From Echinococcus granulosus (taxonomy: Eukaryota > Platyhelminthes > Cestoda > Cyclophyllidea > Taeniidae): 64,000 nt of DNA. Below, in pieces: positions 36,975-49,624 of this stretch. The notes under the pieces are model-generated. The model did not search any database, was not told where the DNA came from, and worked only from the letters and a program-made list of their open reading frames with translations. The stretch spans positions 267,736 through 331,735 of the forward strand of contig NW_020170411.1 of the NCBI RefSeq assembly GCF_000524195.1, written 5' to 3'. Every line of letters starts with the position of its first letter. The first letter of the stretch is position 1. A program made the position numbers and the translations under genes.

Positions 36975-39900
36975 TTAGTTGGAGCCTTCGAGGCGTTTGG
37001 AGCGGGGCAGGGAGGTGACCACAGTGATACCGATAGTGGCGATGTAGACAAAGAAGAAGAGACGGTCAAGCACCAGTGCCATGGTGCGCCATTCCATCGC
37101 GATGGCGTTCTTGCGCGCGCCCTCCTTCTGTCGAGTAACGAACATTCGAACGTAGTGCTTCAACTCGCGCACGTCGCGCTCTAGACTGGTGCTCGAGCTC
37201 AGCATTATTGGTGAGTCCTCGGAGTCCAAGTTTGCCGCTGGCTCCCCTCGCAGTGGCTCTGTCGCCGAGGCTTGCCAATCAAGCGGGCCGGATGTGCCTC
37301 CGCTGCGCCGTGAGAGGTCTTCCACTGAATCGCCCAGCCCCATGCAGCCTGGACAGGTTGCATGCGCCCCTGAGACACTGTAAGCGGCCCGATTACCAGC
37401 TCCGGACATTTGGTTTTTCCAACCTCCTCCTCCATCTATGCAGTTTGTTGTTGGCCCTTGCATAACAAACCACAACGTATCTGTTAAGTTCTGCTGCAGT
37501 GTACTTATTATTGTTTTAGCTAGCTATCATTTCGTTACAACCCTACTGTCCATCCTTTGGGCTCCAATCTTTGCATATCATACCGTAATTATCCGATGCA
37601 GTCACCCGAATAGAGGACATATGAAGTAATCATGAGATACGTCGCTATTTTTTGAATCTGGAAGTGCATCAAATTACCTTAGAAGTCATTTTAGTGCATT
37701 AAACTAACACAGTAATAGCTAGCCCCTAAGTGCAAAACTGGGAGCACCTTGGGCTATGCCCAAAACAAGGACAGAAGCCATAACTAATGTATTTTAATTC
37801 GATATAGTACGCGAATGAGAGTCATCTAGCCGCACTTATGTGAATTTAACCATACCATTCAGAGGGCTAGCCAAAAAATTTACAGCGACCTCCAGGATTG
37901 CGTCAAAAGCTACAGTTTGGCAAGGTCTTGGCCTCTGTAAAACCGATTGGGGTACCTACCGAAGGGCGGACACCGTGGCGACTCGTTGTTAGTTGTGGTG
38001 TTGGTGTTGATAATGTGGTCGTCATCATCGTCATCGTCCTCGAGGAACTTGTTAGAGGGTAGCTCAGGCACGCGGACCTTGCGGCGTCGAGAGCTGCGTC
38101 CGCTCAAGCCACCCGCCCCCGTGCGTGTCACTACGTGACTTAGTGTCTTTTTCTCTTCCGGCAGCGGAATGCTCTGCCGCACCATCATAAGGCGACCCAT
38201 TCCCTCGATTACTATCTGAAATATACACGCAAGTATCAGAATACAGCGTTCTAGTCTCATCGACTGATGCAGGTACAATACAGTGGCTGGCTGTAGAACC
38301 TTTGGTTTTGGTAAAGGGGCCACTTGTGTGCTCGGCCATTGTGCCTTCGCCAGGTGGACTAGCCTCCAGGCCATGTCCTTAGCCCCGAGTCCTACTGTAT
38401 GTTGAATATACATACATTCCACCCCGATATTACGTCTTCTTTCGTCTTCACGGAAGTCACAGGACGCTACATAGGCATAATGGATCACTGGTGCATGCAT
38501 TTTACGTTGGTGATACTCCTTTGTAGTGGTTAGAGCCACTCCAATTTTTAAAGTTGAACCAGGCTAAATGAGTCTTTGTGTTTCACCGATTTCATAGTAA
38601 AATCGGTCATGGTTGAACGAAAACAGGGATGACTTATTGACCCACATCCGTAATAGTTTGGTACGCATTGCCTACCTTGGTAAAACACAGAATGAGCTAA
38701 AAGGGAAATGGGCTTATGAGGAGTAAATGTCATATCTCACATAAATATAACGGAAAAATAAAATTCCGTTTTAGATAATCGGCCATGGAGTACTAACACA
38801 CTACTTTAGATGAAATATGAAATAGGACCACAGAAATGTGGATAAGCAATCCAGAACATGTGGAGTTATTTTCAACCAAATCATGTGCTTCAAAACATCA
38901 TCAGCTGAGTAGGTCGTTGCAAATCTAGTAATCTTTTTCAAAATGACAATCTTCGCCCTAGGACACAGCAGGTTTTGTTAACAGTGAGAGTTTAAAGACT
39001 AAAGAGATCTTAACAAGTTTAGTACTGCCATAATTCAAACCTGCACATTTTCGCTGGAATAAGCAATTATTCATGTAGATATGAGGATAAAATATCCCGA
39101 ATTTCATGAGTAAAATAAAGTCATGAAGCCGTCATCAGTTTGTACACAAATGCTGCCGCACGCAAAAGTGCGCTCGTCCAAAATGGCGTGATGGTAGGCT
39201 GGCTAAATTATAGGAACTGACTTACGCGATGAAGAATGGCTGGAAGTGGACCATTGCGAGCACCTCGGTAGTGAAAGTGAATGACGAGTGTGGCAAGAAA
39301 CGTCGATAGTGTAATCATAATCATGTTGAGACAGAAGTAGGCACCTATTACGTCAAAAAAGTTCCACCAAATAAGCAGCCTTGACACCTAGTTGGTTAAT
39401 GCAGACCGTTATTCACCTATCAGCGGGAATTCCTTGACAGCATTCGGCGTCTGACCGGCCAACACAAGGAGAAGTAGGAAAAATGTGACGAATATGTTCA
39501 TTCCTAAAATTACATAATAACGAATTTGGCGGAACTTGGACTCATTGAAGGAGGACAGGAGATGGATACGTAAGCAACGATGATACTGAAATCGGACGAT
39601 TGCATTTTAGGCCATGGGTAAACTGTATGATTTTAACAGCTCGGTGTTCTCTTGACCTAACATACAAGCATGTGATTAAAATGTATTTGCAAAAAAGCGT
39701 AAAACCTAAACTGTGCACAGACAGCAATCACTGCGCACAGAGAGAAAAAGCCTTTAGAGTTTTTTTAGAGCATCAAACAAAGAACTCACCGCTCACATAA
39801 CTCATCCCCTCTCTAAAGGCTGTCTCTGACAGTGTCAGTAGTGGCCATTAGAAATCATTCATTGCCTTCGAATTCTAATTTATGCGCTAATGTCAACCAC

Positions 39901-42900
39901 ACTCTAGAAAAATACAACTGCAACCATTAAACAGTATTTGGCCTTTAGTTTGACAAGTGTTTTTCTACTGCAGGTCTCACCAGTCAATTGAGGTCTAATT
40001 GCTTCGCTTATGCTTAATTGCTCTCCTTCTATGGTCTATTGCAATAACGCTGGCACTTTTGATGAATTGGAGGCACAACTGCTTCAGCGTTTAATCACTT
40101 TTAGTGAATTTAGGCCATGCATGATGAAACGCTTTTCGCGTCATGAAAATCCGAGGAGTAATGGAGAAATGGGTTTGCTGTCATTACTAATTACTACTGT
40201 GTATTTAGATCGTCGAGGTTATTGCTAAAGAAGTCCTTTTGCAATGGAGATGATAGGTCTCTATCATACGCTAATGAGGGTTACTTTGGGGCAAAGGCAT
40301 CATCCGATATGAATTTCACCATAAGTAGGAAGGTACGCCATTTACGTACCATGCCAAATAGTTTAGCTCAAAGAAAATTATTAAACAAAAGAAATTACCA
40401 TCAATAGCCTTTTAATAGTTCTGAGTCTTGGATAGTTGCTGGTTGCTTGTTCCTTCTTTATTTTTTTCGCATGTAAGAGCTCTATGTATCAGACTTTTGT
40501 TTCTGTGAGTCATTGTTATTGGCTCAAAAGCAAAGACTGAAGAGCTAGTCACGGTCTATTTGGCAGCCCAAACAATTTTACAACTTCTGATGAGCTGAGA
40601 ATTTGGAAAATGGACATATTTTTAAGACAAAAATGGCTTTTTACGTATTAAATCAATCAACGTGATGTTATATGCGCATAACGCAGGTCCATTTCCGTAT
40701 TTACTAAACGGATGATTACGTGCATGCCTTTTATTCACTCATCTTCACTGGCACCCCAACTCCACTTTGCAACCAATTCCCATCTCTAAAGTTCACACCT
40801 TTGTCTCGTTCTAAAGCTAATTTTACTTTATTTCTATACTCTTTTATGGTTTGCAATAAGAAAGGACCACATTTTACCCGATCCTAAGTTTTTTTTTTTT
40901 AAATTATCCAATTGCATAAACACGGCTTCGCTTAACCATCGTCTAATTTAAAACTGATTTAACTGAGGGTTTGAGGACTACCTATTCATATCAGCGATTC
41001 GGAAAGTCTTGCTGTGAACTATTGTGTTATAAATTTCTAAGAATTTAAAGCTCAAATTTCTCCAAACTACTGATACTACGAATATTCCAGCTCTGTTTTA
41101 TGCTAAAGAGTTCTAAAAATACTTGCCTAAATTCCTATCCAGCAAATTTTAATATTTAATTTGATATATGGAAGTTCCGAAGATCATGCCGAGCATAAAT
41201 GTACACTACTTTGACTGCTTAACTCTGTGCTTGATTACATGGGAAGGCCGTACTTCCACTTGACGGCATGGTCTTCGGGCCACGGCAACAGCCTCTTGGG
41301 CCGCCTTCTGCACATCCGTGAAGTAGTTTCTCCCATGCTACCCTGACCACGCACGAAGTCCACAGGGAAGACTCGGGGCACTACATATATGCATATATAT
41401 TCACCTATAGGTTTGAATGTTCGTCAAAATTAAGAATATAAAGAATTTTTTTGAAATATAGACGAAAACTTGCATTTTCTGAGGAAACACTTTTGATAAC
41501 CTTAGAGTTGTTTATGCACTTGAGGTAAATCTCCTAACAGCTATCAGATTGATTAGCAAATGGCAAACAATTCCGTAAAAGAACTACTGCGATTCGGAAA
41601 ATCCTCATTGCTTACGCAAAACAAGGCAAGCAGCTTTGGAAGACGGTTAAGTCAGTGGCAGCTTCTAATCAAATTCGCAAGACAACAACAACAATGGCGG
41701 TACGTAGAGTTGAATGCTTCACCTTGCTCAGTGGCAGAATTGCGTTCCTCGAATGTGTGAAAGGTTTTTATGCACAAGGTGGTAAAACAAAAGAAAAGTA
41801 AGATAAATCGACTAATGCGAGTAAGTCGCATTGTAAGGGGATCGAAAACTCAATAATATTACATTCACGTGCCTGGGAGCAAATGGCATTAGAAAATACC
41901 CAACACCAAAATACTAATGAAATATCAACCATCCATTCGTGAAAAATCCCAACAATTCGTCTTATTCTGTCCTGAATTACCGCCTTTCAATGGGAAATAG
42001 TTTTATGGATTAATTCGAATTTTATCCAAAGAGTCGCTTAAAAAAGACCGTCATAATGGGCAATTTCCTTAAGATATTTACAGGGTAAAAATTACATGAT
42101 GGGAAAGCAAAGAGTATTGCCTTACCTAGCATCATTTTGGCCGGAGATTCGGGTGGAAGCCAAAAGACAACGATTGTGAGGGAGGAGAGAAGGATGCAGG
42201 GCACAACGAGGATGAAGATGTAGAAGCTGGGATTGCGGTGCAGACGCACGCGGTAGCAGAGGACGGTGTACTGCTTCGTAGTGACTACATCCCCATCTGT
42301 CTGGTTCCTCTCCTGATACCTCTTGTATGCCTTTATCTATAAGGTAGTATAACTCTTTCCAATGACCGGAGTTCCGATTCCAGTAGCGGTGAAATCCAAG
42401 GTAAAACCTCGGGATTTTCGGGTTGAATAACTTCAAAACGGAAATCCAACTGTTGCATTTCAAATTGCAACCGATTATTTTCCTCCACATGCATGTGTTT
42501 TATTGCACATGAATGGCAGACGCGAATCAAAGCTACTATGACGCTTTTAGCCGTAGATTGGGTAGTGTGAGTTTAAATTTAAAATTTCATACCATTAATC
42601 CCTCTTTAAATGACTTTATTGCGGAATACCCCTGACATGGGGTGCAAAATTATCCACTAAGGAAAAAGTTTGCAAAATCATTCAAGCCAAAGCTCTCCAT
42701 TTCTTTAAATCATAAGGTAACGATTCCTCAGGCAGAGGTACAATTACTTTCCTTGTTTCCGGCAGGAGATGCGATTTGAGATCCCAAGGAATAATGAGAC
42801 GCATTTCGACAAATTCAAGAAATGAATATTAGGGATGGGTTAGGAAGTTGCGCCGGAAAATCTAGCCGTCATCTTTGTGCGATCAAAACTTAAACTCCTG

Positions 42901-45900
42901 CATCTGCTGTCTCACTATCGCTATCAACTCAGTAAAAACGATGTTTCTGCCTAGCCCAATAGCGCCATATGCATAATTTAGTCGTCAGTAATAATTACCC
43001 GCTTTGGCAAGCACAAGTTTAACCGAGTTTAGAGCTAAGTGCTCAGGCGTAGCTGCATTCCTAAGCACAGGATTTAGCGAATGAAGGGGTAAATTTTATT
43101 TTTTTAAAATAATTTTCCTAAGTGAATTTGCAAATTCATGGCGTTACCAATAACGGAGTGGTAAACTGATTGGGAGATGAGATATTTCTACTCCTCAGAT
43201 AGCTCATTTCTAAAGAACATCGTTTGAAAAATTTTCGGCTCATGAAGAATAAACAAATAGCATGCTCATAGTCAGATGGTAGAGTTCCGTCATCGGGCTT
43301 AGTGAGCAAAATCGACAATCTCCATTCTAAATTGAGAATACTTAGTTATTTGAAAGGTAGTGCTATTTTGAACATAAATGAAATACTAACTTCCATGAAT
43401 TGTATTTATCCCAATCAGTGAAACTTGTAGCCGATTGTTTTCTTTTGCTTTGGAGGAGGCTACTCATCTGGAGGCAGGAGGATACAGTGAACATTAGCAA
43501 ACCTTTTGGGTAAAGCGCTTTAGGATCTTGTTATTCAAAAAAGGAACTCGTGAAGCAGTCCTCTATGAGTAGTTATACTCTAAGATTTGCTACTTAGCTC
43601 CCATTTCAATTGTTTATGATTGGGGGGGAGGAGGGAGGAAGTGAGGCTTTCACACCTTTTGATTAACGCGCCATTTCATGAGCACGGCTAGTCTGTTCCC
43701 ATGCAGACGTGGAGACTGTCTACGAGAAAAAAAGGCCTTAAAAATCCTGAATGAATATTACTCAGGTAAAAACTACCAACTTGACTGCAAACGCTGCATT
43801 CACGTGAACAACTCTAGGGATTCATCAGTAGGGATATTCTCGACTTTTTTATGGTAGCAGGTTAAGGGGTAGTTACGTCCCACTTTTTAATGTGGATGTA
43901 TTAAATAGATTTAAACTACATATCCCTATGTTCGCAGCATTTCAACGCTTCGCTATCTTTCACACTGCCGTCACTTTCCAAACAGGCTATTATAACATCG
44001 TGTGGGAATCTGATAAAATCCTACTGAAAGGGAAAGATACAAGCTAACTTCCGATGTGTTAAACAAAAACCAAAAACATATTTCTTCGAGATGAAGCAAT
44101 CATTTTCACCTACCATGCGAAAAATGTGCCTTGTTTACAACACCCGCCTCACTTGGGAAATATAAACAATTTTTTCAAAATGGCAAGTTGCGCAAAACTG
44201 ACGCAGTGCTGCATGGGTGAAAAGTGCGTGATGTGAACGCGGAAAAATGATCCACATACTTCGAATTGAGTTTGGGCCTTTACCGACTCCTCTAGCACGA
44301 AGTCTAAGGGTAATTGGGTCTGTGAGATCCAATTTTGACTCACCTTCAGCTATTGTGAAAATGCATCACCAATATACTTTTAAACACATGCTCCGCTTTC
44401 CTATTGTCGTTTAGACGAATGTCAGCTAGGTCAAAGATGTATGTTGTTTCGGGACACGGATGCGTTGAGGAGCCGGTACAATGACGAGTAGCTAGAAGCA
44501 GAGCCATAAAGGGTGCAACTAGGGCATATGCATACGGTACATTGTTATATATTTTGAAGAAAAAAAACCGAAAAAAACTCACAGCGATGAGCCGAGAGTG
44601 GATGTGTTGAGAGCAGTAGCTACATATAAAGTTGCGTGTGAATTAACTGGAATACTGATAGCTACTTTACCAACCATCTGAGTCTGTTTACAGTGAATCG
44701 GTGGGGTTAAAATGATGGACAATAGGCTTCATTTGAATTAAACAAACTATAGTCCGAATGGAAACAATCTCTTCGACGTCCATTTCTTCGTACCATCACT
44801 GCGTAAAGCTAAATCGTAACGGCAAATTGAACTTTCATTTGTGACAAAAGTTGGTCATTTTAGAAAACCGATTTATGCATAGAAATTGGAAGGGCAAACG
44901 GGAAAAAAAATAAACATGAAGTGATTCCTTCGAAGTTAACTCTCCTTGACTACCATATCATGTAAGTGAACCACCACCATACATCGTACTGTTGCGGGTG
45001 ATAAGTAGTAAACTCGATCCAGTGCTACCCTTCTCTAAAATGCGAATTAACATTGAAATGAAAATAGTTCAAAAGGTCTTTTAAAACGGCCATTAAGTGC
45101 CAATAGGACCTATAAGAAAACGTAATAAGAACCCTGATAAGAGAAGCGTCGTTGTACACTTTAAAATGATAGCACAATGTGACCTAATAGCGTCTTTCCC
45201 GCCAGTCAAACAGAATCCGTAAGTCCTCCAAGTATGGGCAGGGTAAAAGCGGCCACCACTTTGAGACTGACCTGTTTGGTGCGGTTGGTGTGCACAATGT
45301 CTTTCTCCTCCTCGCCGTCGGTCCTCCACTCGTTACTGGGCACGTAGTCCACAAAGTCCACGTAGGCCATCGGGATGGGTGACGACGAACTGACCCACCA
45401 GTCCAACTCCAACTGCGTCCGATCATATGTCCACGAACCAAACTCTAATGTGCATATCTTAGCGAAAAGATCACGAGTGGGTGCAAAACCACGGAGGTCG
45501 GCACATGGTGCTATAATGCCTATAAATGTTTCATTTTAGATCCCTTGCATAATCTCGTGTAAACTCTGCTGTCTGATTTTAGGCGTCTCAGGTCCAATCT
45601 CTGCATTAACACACCATAGATTCCCCTAATTATGAGCGTCCGGATGAATGGCCGACTTAATAGCCAAGTCGACTTTGACTTCAACACGGTAAATAGACAT
45701 TACATCCCCTTAAATGGACATTTGGCCAATGCTCTTCTGCGAAGGCGTGCATTTCACCAATGAACGGTTCGAATTCGGTGTTAATTTATGTGCGCCATCA
45801 ACTACAAGGACTAACGAACTAAATAACAAACGAGTGATATTGCATACAATTATCAATGCATTTTCTGCATCAATTTGACTATTGGCTACCCTTCTCCAAA

Positions 45901-48187
45901 TTACCTGAGTGTCGAAAGGAAAGTAGGTGATTTCAACCTGGCAGGTGCTTTTAAAGAGAGCTTGTGGAACCCAGAGAATGCTGCCGTCGCTGTGAACGAC
46001 GACTCGGGCAATTCGGTGCTCCTGAATACGTTCGTCGGCACTGGAATTTTGAAATGAGAAAGCCATTCAAAGACTAATTTAAAGTGACTCTCATAAATTC
46101 TTTTCTTGGTACATTGACAGGGATACTACCTTTTAAATTGTGCAAACATTGGTGCATATTTTTAAGCGGGAGAACTGGCTGTTAGAAACACCTTACAACT
46201 GTGAGATAGGCCTGCCTCATTAGCCTGCGTTTTTTAAGGAAAACTCAAAGCATAGAAAGGTGAATTTTGACGCCTGAATGGCCATAGCACCATCGCATAG
46301 GCCACATTCAACAGCTAAAATGACTTCTTTCCAGCGAAGACACTTAAAGTTCAGCTTAAGCGGAGCAACAACTCGGACGCCAGCGTACGTCTTTACGATG
46401 AAAGTCTACAACTCACAAGTTAAAGAGCTGAATGTCCGGAGTCCAGACTTGCGAAGGAAAGATTCGAACTTCCGTGACATTTCCATGTTCAGCCGGGTTC
46501 CACTGAAGAAGTGAATCGTTCCATTTCTAATGTAGCAAAAGACCACAGTCAGCGATCAGTCATGCGATTTTGGAAAGCAGTGTTACATTTACCTTCCTGT
46601 ATTCCAGTGACGTGACACACTGCTACATCCAAGTGTAGAACAATTTGAAGAAATAACTAAAGCTGCCACCATCTATGCTTTATCGTGGGCTGATTATTTT
46701 ACCAAATCAGTAACAAATAAAACACACGCATTATAGATGCTGTTACAAATTGGTAGGCTGCCATTTATATCGCTTCATATAAAAACCCGCACCCATGTTA
46801 CCCAGTTTTCATAATTTAGCGATGGATCAGGATTATTTTTTAGCTGGTGGAAGAATCAAATATGTTAAATGATAGAACTTATGAAGGGCAAATGAGTGGT
46901 ATGAAGCACTATCAGGCATGCACAGTAAGTCATATATCCATCGCATTTACCAATGTTACTGGTAACAAATAAGCGAACTGAAAAAGTCACAAGCTGATTC
47001 GCATTTTGCAAAATCTTATCACCCGGTACGCAGAGTGCCAGGTGAGATGACAAGTTCACATACCATTTACTAGGTTCCTCGTCATCTGACCGGATGGACT
47101 AAAGGATCACACGAAACTTACATACATAGACCAGCAGTTTGTATGCAGAATTTGCTTGTTTTCATCCAAATCGAGGATTTGAATGAGCTGCAGCCCATAC
47201 CTGACCTTGAGGACTGTCTTGCTGTCACTCACAGGCCGTCCAATCACTCCGTAACGGCGATACCGCTCAATTAACATACGAATGAGAGCCTTCTCGACCG
47301 ACTTGGTCTTGTTTACTGTTAATTGAATGAGCAGAAACTGGCGAAAAGAATGTGCCAAATTCTAAGAGCGCAGGTAGGTGCTTTAGTAGACACATCAGCG
47401 CCAATGAGAGGTAGATCAAATGCAGCTGAAGACGCCTACTAGTTATTTACACAGGGACCCAATGAAAATATCTGCGACGTTAACATTTCCGAGAAAGGGG
47501 TAATAAAATTGCTTGATTACGTTCCAAAACTGACCCTACTTCAGTGATAAGAGTTGAAAAAAATTATACTTTATCAACTTTATCCCGAAAACACATAGGT
47601 GACATCTTGAAACTGACAAGTAGCAATGATGAGGCTAAATTCCTTTTACTGCATATTGATAAGCACCTAATAAAAGGCTGCCGATTCAGTTTTCCTGCAA
47701 AAATCAACGACTTATCAAAAGGCTAATTGGTTCTGCCACTAGCAAATATTGCTGCTTGCTTTTTAAGCACCTTTAAGCACAGTTTTAGCTATTTAAACAT
47801 GGCGTCATTAGGGAGCTTCTTTTAAGCAAATAACTCGAGCAAACAGAACTATCCCATGGGAAAACATGTTTATGACTCAAAGCCCCGCTGCTCGCTTGAG
47901 GAATCATACTTGAAGCTAATCCGAGTTGGCGCGCTAATTTTTTTCCTCTTTCAATTCGAATCAAAATAATTTCCGGCAAATGCACGCCCTGTTCAGGCTG
48001 ATTATGCGATAAATTTCTTGCTAGAGAAGTTCCAAAGTAATATTAGCACGTTAAGTACAATTACGGAAACGATTGCGTCACAAAGGAAATGCTTACTTTT
48101 GGGGTGACCCTTGGGTGCTGGACCGAGGAGTCCATGCCCAGCGAGGAGAATCACCAGGAGACACAGTAGAACCGGATGATGTCTCAT
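36975..48187 (-). CDS. Nicotinic-type Cys-loop receptor subunit, predicted acetylcholine-gated chloride channel
   Basis: Pentameric ligand-gated channel subunit of the cell surface. Ten exons in matching phase are inferred: 48097..48187, 47122..47315, 46417..46526, 45905..46040, 45272..45457, 42126..42336, 39417..39503, 39226..39344, 37960..38215 and 36975..37456 (623 aa). A signal peptide covers about residues 1-21 (LLCLLVILLAGHGLLG). Extracellular landmarks are RYGLQLIQILDLDENKQIL, WNDSLLQWNPAEHGNV, loop A WTPDIQLFN, and the Cys-loop C165-x13-C179 ending FGSWTYD. TM1 is about 276-299. The TM1-TM2 loop reads ESPAKMMLG: Pro304-Ala305 replace the Gly-Glu of cation channels. TM2-TM3 follow, then a long cytoplasmic loop with seven Asp in a row, and TM4 (ALVLDRLFFFVYIATIGITV). 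Loop C lacks vicinal cysteines, so it is non-alpha by the classical rule. Flatworm receptors with Pro-Ala here are known chloride channels; ligand and ion selectivity are inferred. Confidence 0.93.
38010..38044 (-). repeat. GAT/GAC microsatellite coding poly-Asp
   Basis: On the minus strand the run codes seven Asp after LED in the TM3-TM4 cytoplasmic loop of the receptor. The plus strand shows a GTCATCATCGTCATCGTCC pattern. Length polymorphism is likely. Confidence 0.65.
38260..38471 (-). mobile_element. LTR/TRIM-like repeat copy inside a receptor intron
   Basis: Read on the minus strand it starts TGTAGCGTCC and keeps the GTGAAGACGAAAGAAGAC block, ATATTCAACAT, GGACATGGCC, CAAGTGGC and CCAAAACC blocks in the same order as the copy at 3681-3880. 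It lies about 45 bp upstream of the acceptor of the exon at 38215, in the same orientation as the host gene. Confidence 0.6.
41240..41390. other. GC-rich island in the TM1-TM2 intron of the receptor
   Basis: A sharply bounded GC-rich block in otherwise AT-rich intron DNA. The minus strand is open in more than one frame (for instance NYFTDVQKAAQEAVAVARR), but no AG/GT borders give a coherent exon and no family is recognised. It may be a repeat remnant. Confidence 0.3.
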
Positions 48188-48413
48188 AACAAACACAGGC
48201 AACTAGCATCGATACAAGTGGACGAAAGGAGTGCTGTGAAATGGGTATGATGGGGTGTGAAAAGCCACTTTCACAGATGGTGATGTGATTGGCCGGATGG
48301 TCAGTGATTTCATTGGCTCCGGTGCACCATTGATTGCCATTGCTTCGCGCAGCTGAATAGCAAACAAATTTTTAGTTCAATTTCCGAATAATAGCATTTT
48401 CGGTGAATGGACG

Positions 48414-48701
48414 GTGGATTCAATTCAGGCACTCAACTATAAGAGCTCAGAATTACAGTATCTGCTGTTAAACAGACCGGGAAGTATGAGTGGTAAGTAC
48501 GCTAGCTCAGCTCGCTATCTACTCAAGGAACAATTACATAACATCCAATACAGGAAAAGTAGCAAAAATCTTCAATGCACTGATCCCAATGATCGTAATT
48601 TCGGGGGTGAAGACGTTCATACTTGCCGAATCCGCCTTACGATCTTAGCTGCCATTCTAATTTACATGATAACAATCTGTGCCATATTTTCTACAGACTA
48701 G
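48414..48701 (+). other. Unassigned frame with a C-terminal hydrophobic segment
   Basis: About 95 codons starting at a GTG, not an ATG. The end is a membrane-type helix (IRLTILAAILIYMITICAIF). A GTAAGT donor-like site at about 48494 falls inside the frame. No family recognised; may be chance. Confidence 0.15.
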
Positions 48702-49210
48702 ATCTTGCTAAGAAATCCTATGTAGAATTTGTTTAACTTTAGGATGGCTTACAATGACGCAAATAGCATTTGCATAAAGTTAGCTGGAAATGTTAAAGTA
48801 TTTAGTTTCCATTGCGTGTGAAATGCGTTGGGATCCCATTGATATAATTATTTATTATTCAAAGGTAAAGAGCCAGACATGCATCTTTTCACAGATGGAA
48901 ATTCTAGTCCCCAAAGGCGTTAAATCAGATAATGATAGGGATTTTTGGTTGATTATAAACCCTGATTAGTATTATTAATACCACTCTAATATGAATTCCG
49001 GTCGAATATCGCATTTTTACAAAAAAACGAACAGTTGATAGGCTTTATTTGGAGGATTCTCAAGAAAATTTCGAAGATGGCTAAAAATTCGTGTATTTAA
49101 CAACTGCAGTGGTCTGCAAAATGATCTAGACGTGCATTTTCATTTAAAAATGTATCAGCTAATACGGCTGATGCCCTTGGCATCGAATGAAGTGTCAGGT
49201 GTGTCAATTG

Positions 49211-49624
49211 TTATGCAGTTAGGAGTTGCGACAAGAGAAAAGCATTTTCACCACTAACGGATAACACACTACTATTAACGAGATAGTAGATAATCCAAAG
49301 GCATTTAGGAATGGACACTATGTGCGCATCAGACGGATGTGTACCCCACGTGAAAAAATCATCCCAGGTTCGCAAGACATCACAGTTCATAGCGTTGATG
49401 CAATTTGCACCATCATTTGTAGTGCAACACCCCGAGGCTACGTATCTCCCCTGTTGTGCCATCCAGATTCTTAACTTTTCGTTCCCATTGTAGTCAGTGA
49501 TGAGTTGGTAAATGTGTTGTAAAAGATCTGCAGAAGCAATATTGATGACGCACTTTTCACCTAGAGGTGAGTGAAGAATTTTCCGAAGATCTATGTTTGC
49601 AGAATGAAAACACCTTAACTGCAC
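49211..49624 (-). other. Unassigned 137-codon open frame
   Basis: This is one of the longest frames in this intergenic stretch, with a normal-looking composition and eight Cys, five of them between about residues 71 and 85 (SGCCTTNDGANCINAMNCDV). It includes LLQHIYQLITDYNGNEKLRIWMAQQ. An AACATAG acceptor-like site lies near 49592. I do not recognise a family. It could be an orphan gene exon or a decayed copy. Confidence 0.25.

Noticed and set aside
37910..38539. Single 209-codon minus-strand exon
   Set aside because: Only 37960-38215 fits the receptor by splice phase and position; the upstream part is intron and a dispersed repeat copy that happens to be open.
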